64,000 nt of DNA from PALSA-911 sp963743035 (GTDB lineage Bacteria > Pseudomonadota > Alphaproteobacteria > Acetobacterales > Acetobacteraceae): the NCBI GenBank assembly GCA_963743035.1, contig CAVUOB010000011.1, forward strand, positions 186,001-250,000, read 5' to 3'. Shown here piece by piece: positions 63,522-64,000 of the stretch. Position 1 is the stretch's first letter. Each line of letters begins with the position of its first letter. The position numbers and the translations under genes are program-made. A model generated the notes under the pieces. That model searched no databases, had not been told where the DNA came from, and saw only the letters and a list, made by a program, of their open reading frames with translations.

Positions 63522-64000
63522 CTATTCGCGGATCACATAGGTGTAGAAGCGCACCCCGCCTTTGTCGTCGGTTTCGCGATACAGGCCCTGGATTTCCGTG
63601 TCGAAACCCGGGAAGCGGTTCGCCGCGCGCTCGAACGCCCGCAGATAATCGACCATCGGCCGGGCGCGTGCATCCAGCCGCTCGCCGGGGATGATGGTGG
63701 CGATGCCGGGCGGATAGACGACCCAGAGCGTGGCGGCGATCCGGCCCCCGACCTCATCCAGCGGCACGTAGTCCACCCGGTTGCGCACCATCTCCCGTGT
63801 CGCCGCATGCGGCGGCATGGCCATTTCGGGCAGATGCTCGGCACGAAACTGCGCGCCCTGCAATGTGCTGATGCGGGCCTCGCGGTAGAAGGCGTGCATC
63901 TGCGCGCAGAGATCGCGCAGACGCATCCCGCCATAGCGATACGGGCGGCGCGCCACGAAGTCCGGGATGACCTGCTCCAGCGGCACGTTGTCGTCATGCA
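63522..64000 (-). CDS. Orn/Lys/Arg decarboxylase, C-terminal part (runs off the window)
   Basis: About 159 residues of the C-terminal domain on the minus strand, open to the right edge. Recognised by the decarboxylase C-terminus: PLEQVIPDFVARRPYRYGGMRLRDLCAQMHAFYR, ATREMVRNRVDYVPLDEVGGRIAATLWVVYPPGIATIIPGER, ending FYTYVIRE. The PLP domain is outside the window. Arginine, lysine or ornithine specificity cannot be judged; roles are polyamine synthesis or acid resistance. Confidence 0.88.
   Translation of the reverse strand, partial: HDDNVPLEQVIPDFVARRPYRYGGMRLRDLCAQMHAFYREARISTLQGAQFRAEHLPEMAMPPHAATREMVRNRVDYVPLDEVGGRIAATLWVVYPPGIATIIPGERLDARARPMVDYLRAFERAANRFPGFDTEIQGLYRETDDKGGVRFYTYVIRE

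Overview
The window is GC-rich, densely coded DNA from an alphaproteobacterium, most likely Rhodospirillales/Acetobacteraceae. This is inferred from codon use, the style of the housekeeping genes, solute-binding proteins without cognate permeases, an IscR / cysteine desulfurase / ferredoxin / MnmA cluster, and elongator tRNA-Met and tRNA-Val genes of alphaproteobacterial type. No plasmid, prophage structural, CRISPR or defence genes were recognised. The only mobile-element signal is a partial tyrosine recombinase at the left edge, facing away from a tRNA-Ser gene, as at one end of an integrated island.

Layout. 0-0.75 kb: integrase N-terminus and tRNA-Ser(GGA). 0.8-7.2 kb (minus strand): lepA, then the rpmI-rplT-pheS-pheT translation operon with a good sigma-70 promoter and an intrinsic terminator between rplT and pheS. 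7.2-10.2 kb (plus): dapF-mtaB-ftsY. 10.3-18.4 kb: a GQxQL-repeat protein, a NUDIX hydrolase, small exported proteins, aat, a DUF4412 protein, msrQ, bcp and glnE. 18.4-30 kb: an AsmA-like envelope protein, a haloacid dehalogenase, a GMC oxidoreductase, a PIG-V-like mannosyltransferase, tyrS, anmK and two alpha/beta hydrolases. 30.3-34.8 kb: a sulfur-trafficking cluster (iscR, two cysteine desulfurases, ferredoxin, mnmA, tRNA-Met). 35-51 kb: an accessory catabolic and transport region with two paralogous orphan Leu/Ile/Val-type binding proteins, RpiR and IclR regulators, a two-component system, BenE plus a carboxymuconolactone decarboxylase-like protein, two MFS transporters, a polysaccharide deacetylase-fold hydrolase and a CoA-transferase. 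51-56.2 kb: glmU-glmS, gph, a DUF3108 protein and tRNA-Val. 56.4-62.8 kb: a Ugp-like ABC importer (ATPase, two tandem binding proteins, two permeases) behind a GpdQ/CpdA-type phosphodiesterase. Right edge: a DIPP-type NUDIX and the C-terminus of an Orn/Lys/Arg decarboxylase.

Two patterns cut across the window. (1) Many genes, including essential single-copy ones (pheS, iscS), are broken by single-base frameshifts. Nearly all read as one-base insertions and they cluster at 5.4-5.75, 30.9-33.5 and 58.5-61.2 kb, so they look like consensus errors rather than pseudogenes; such genes are annotated here as repaired CDSs. (2) Short imperfect tandem repeats with a 12-16 base unit, often about 15, recur in coding sequence, between genes and across stop codons. 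They are the least explained structure seen.

No clearly new multi-gene system could be demonstrated. The best leads are the IscR/double-desulfurase/MnmA/tRNA cluster without IscU, the tandem-receptor Ugp-like importer next to a phosphodiesterase, the GQxQL protein, and the alpha/beta hydrolase with alanine at the nucleophile position.
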